Shown: in pieces, positions 55,930 to 58,000 of the stretch
Numbering within the stretch: position 1 is the stretch's first letter
Layout of the letters: each line of letters opens with the position of its first letter
Origin: Adiantum capillus-veneris
Taxonomy: Eukaryota > Streptophyta > Polypodiopsida > Polypodiales > Pteridaceae
DNA: 58,000 bases
Direction: 5' to 3'
Assembly (NCBI GenBank): GCA_014529385.2
Contig: CM043953.1
Location: forward strand, 83,555,838 to 83,613,837
Notes under the pieces: generated by a model
The model's database searches: none
Told to the model about the DNA's origin: nothing
What the model saw: the letters and a program-made list of their open reading frames with translations, nothing else
Made by a program: the position numbers and the translations under genes

Positions 55930-56880
55930 ACGTGTCATGGGGATAATCCCACATGAGAAGGAAAAAGGGGAGAATGGGGGGTTATATAGGCCAAAGGAGG
56001 ACCCCCTATTGCTTATATCAATTGGAGAGAAGCTTGGCTTGGTGGACTTCATGGGAGAGAAATGGCACATTTTTTGAATATACACTCAGCTGAACAGGTG
56101 CCTGGACATCCCTTTTGGTCCACAAGACACTTGCTCCCACCCTCTGCCTTTGTCAAAGGGTCAGCGACACCTCATTTTCCACCCAAAAAAGGCCAAAAAT
56201 GAGCCGGTTAAAAGGTGCCTACAAATGAAGCCTTGCTGGCTGAGAAGAGAGAGAATATTTTTGGGGGGAATAAAAGATAAGAGAGCCTCATTTTAATATC
56301 TGCAACACCTATACAACTTCCAAAGAGCTCATTTTTGAGCAAGAGGAAGGACACCTCCATGTTCGAGTGGTCATCACTTCTTCATTTCTCATCTGTTTTT
56401 TGCCTGTGGATACTCTACAGACATCTCCACGAGACAAGGTGCCTACAAATGAAGCCTTGTTGGCTGAGAAGAGAGAGAAGATTTTTTGGGGAAATAAAAG
56501 ATAAGAGAGCCTCATTTTAATAGCTGCAACATTTGTACAACTTCCAAAGAGCTCATTTTGAGCAAGAAAAAGGACACCTCCATGTTCGAGTGGTCATAAC
56601 TTCTTCATTTCTCATCTGTTTTTTGCCTATGGATACTCTACGAACATCTCCACGAGAAAAGATTCATCATGATGTCCTTTGTTTCTCTTGATTTTCAGTG
56701 TGTTCCATGCTTGGAGGGTTTTTCATAAATCTCTATAGGTGTTTACCACAAGTGTTCTGGGCAGTGTGATAGTTCTTCCTTTCGACGGTGTGATTTGTGC
56801 AAGGCTATAGAGTCACTCATTTTTCTTTCCATTTTCACACTAACAACAGGTATGTGGAGAGACCCTTGGGAATGCTGGAG
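55930..56880 (+). other. LTR-like non-coding sequence
   Basis: TGTCATGGGGATAATCCCAC at about 55933, followed by GGGGTTATATAGGCC (TATA-like) at about 55978, resembles the U3 start of another plant LTR. A second LTR copy is not in the window. A tandem duplication lies at 56212-56660. No supported gene. Confidence 0.35.
56212..56660. repeat. two-copy 224-bp tandem duplication
   Basis: 56212-56435 and 56436-56660 are near-identical (AAGGTGCCTACAAATGAAGC start, ATCTCCACGAGA end), with a few substitutions and small indels. Confidence 0.92.
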
Positions 56881-57200
56881 CAAGTAATTGTATCCTCATG
56901 TGGGATAACATATGAACATACCTTTGATGTAGTAGATTTTTGAAGAGGCAAAAATTTTGAGGTTATTTTGGGACGATCCTTTATGTGTCAACTCAAAATG
57001 GTCCAAGGTTGGGGCTATGACCATCTCCATTTACATCACAAAGGATCCATAACCAGGGTAAACACCAAGGACCACATTTACATGGATGTAAATCAAACGT
57101 TGATAGAAAACTTTTCTGTCACTACGGACAACGGAACACATTTGCTTGCTTGGCTAGTGAAGGATGATCACATTTGGATGTGGAAGTCTTAGAGAGGAAG
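56881..57200 (+). pseudogene. gypsy protease C-terminal fragment
   Basis: The frame at 56962-57189 reads VILGRSFMCQLKMVQGWGYD and then an extended beta-rich, His-rich tail ending at TAG. The I-L-G-R motif followed by a hydrophobic residue is the second-half signature of retroviral-type proteases, and the following sequence resembles the spacer before RT in gypsy elements. The first-half D-S/T-G motif is not seen upstream. It belongs to a further gypsy element running out of the window to the right; LTR-like sequence at 55933 may be its 5' LTR. Confidence 0.55.
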
Positions 57201-58000
57201 ATTGCATTTGAGAGCGTTCAGTAGAAGATGAAGCTTACATTAAGGAGACAGTTTTAGAGGAGTTATTTGAACCCTTTGGATGGGATTAAATACTGACGAC
57301 TCTTGACGCGTGCATAAATGAGATAACCAGTACTACCTTTTGGAACAAATATGGTTATGACATCAAACCCTTTCTAATGGTATATGCTATCCAAGAAGCC
57401 AAATCTTTCTACAACAGCTGACATAGGATAGACAAGCGATTGTGAAAGAATAGTGGTGGACAAAGTTTTTGTACGGGACCTTTCGCACGATGATGAGGAT
57501 AAATACCATGTTTTGAGGAGCGATCAATTAGGGAGGAACAATGATGAAGATAAATATTCAAGTGACTATGTCATAACTCCCTTATTTATGATAAAGGTGT
57601 TGAAAAAAGCTAACAGAGTTTGTATGAAAAAAAAAAGGTGAGAATATAGCTACATCATGGAAAATGGTGCCGAGTGAAAATAAAGGAAGCAGAGCAACAA
57701 CGAGAATATTTCATCATCGACATACCTGAAGAATCCACCAAAGTTGTTTTAGAAGGTCGACTTTAAAAAAAGCACAAATGAAAGCAGATGAAGGAGAAAA
57801 GTTTCCAAGTTCAACATCAAATGTTCAACAAATGCAAGATCAAGAGAAAGACAAGGATACGGCAAAAGATCAGTTGTCCTCTATGAAGATCAAATTTAAC
57901 ATATGCAGAGAAACATCACTTAAAATCACATGTTCAATTATGATATATCTAGAAGAGGCAAAGAATCTAATGACTTATGGAATGTGGATCATGATGGGAA
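57201..58000 (+). pseudogene. gypsy protease-RT spacer, unresolved
   Basis: Short open pieces (EELFEPFGWD at about 57255, EITSTTFWNKYGYDIKPFLM at about 57318, EQQREYFIIDIPEESTKVVL at about 57693) continue the preceding fragment in shifting frames. No RT motif is reached before the window ends, and I cannot name this region more closely. Confidence 0.4.

Overview
The window reads as gene-poor intergenic DNA of a land plant with a large, retrotransposon-filled genome. I see no ordinary host gene, rRNA or tRNA gene. The evidence is one nested stack of plant-type transposable elements: a CACTA (En/Spm) end, Ty3/gypsy elements of several lineages (a chromovirus with a chromodomain, a Tat-type element with a second RNase H, and two others), Ty1/copia elements primed by initiator-methionine tRNA, a hAT-type transposase, and non-autonomous TRIM- and LARD-like elements. 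The plant group cannot be fixed from this sequence; a fern, lycophyte, gymnosperm or large-genome angiosperm would all fit.

Layout, left to right. 1-976 is the right end of a CACTA transposon (two terminal exons, a hairpin, a 12-bp-period subterminal array and the TIR), inserted into a decayed gypsy element (977 to about 6792). That element carries RT end, RNase H, integrase and, unusually, a protease-like domain downstream of integrase. 6878-8505 is a complete small LTR element (TRIM-like, TSD TCTAT) inside an old minus-strand copia element, whose Gag/protease remnant lies at 8818-9406 and whose primer site and 5' LTR lie at 24588 onward. That copia element is also split by gypsy element 3 (10539-24131), which is itself split by a young minus-strand copia element (14359-19542, TSD CTGAA).

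24900-33400 is non-coding DNA containing about 280-bp repeats, each with a CATGGAT..ATCCATG palindrome. It is interrupted by a hAT-type region (about 25926-31460) with two convergent genes, each preceded by a 60-66 bp tandem array, and by a diverged solo LTR (about 31940-32890). 33401-43790 is a truncated minus-strand copia element whose gag is split by a chromovirus (34441-43437, TSD CATTA). 43964-55929 is a Tat-lineage gypsy element whose leader is split by a LARD (44182-49332, TSD TGCCC). The LARD interior is a series of about 285-bp units centred on near-perfect palindromes. 55930-58000 holds LTR-like sequence, a 224-bp tandem duplication and a gypsy protease fragment.

Almost every coding region is broken. 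Many stops fit C-to-T changes in CAG, CAA or CGA codons, as expected for old methylated, silenced elements. No element here looks autonomous as it stands. The most unusual features are the palindrome-punctuated tandem repeats with co-varying arms, the protease-like domain after integrase, the two-gene hAT region with tandem arrays, and the copia polyprotein whose only lesions to the reading frame are eight TAG codons.
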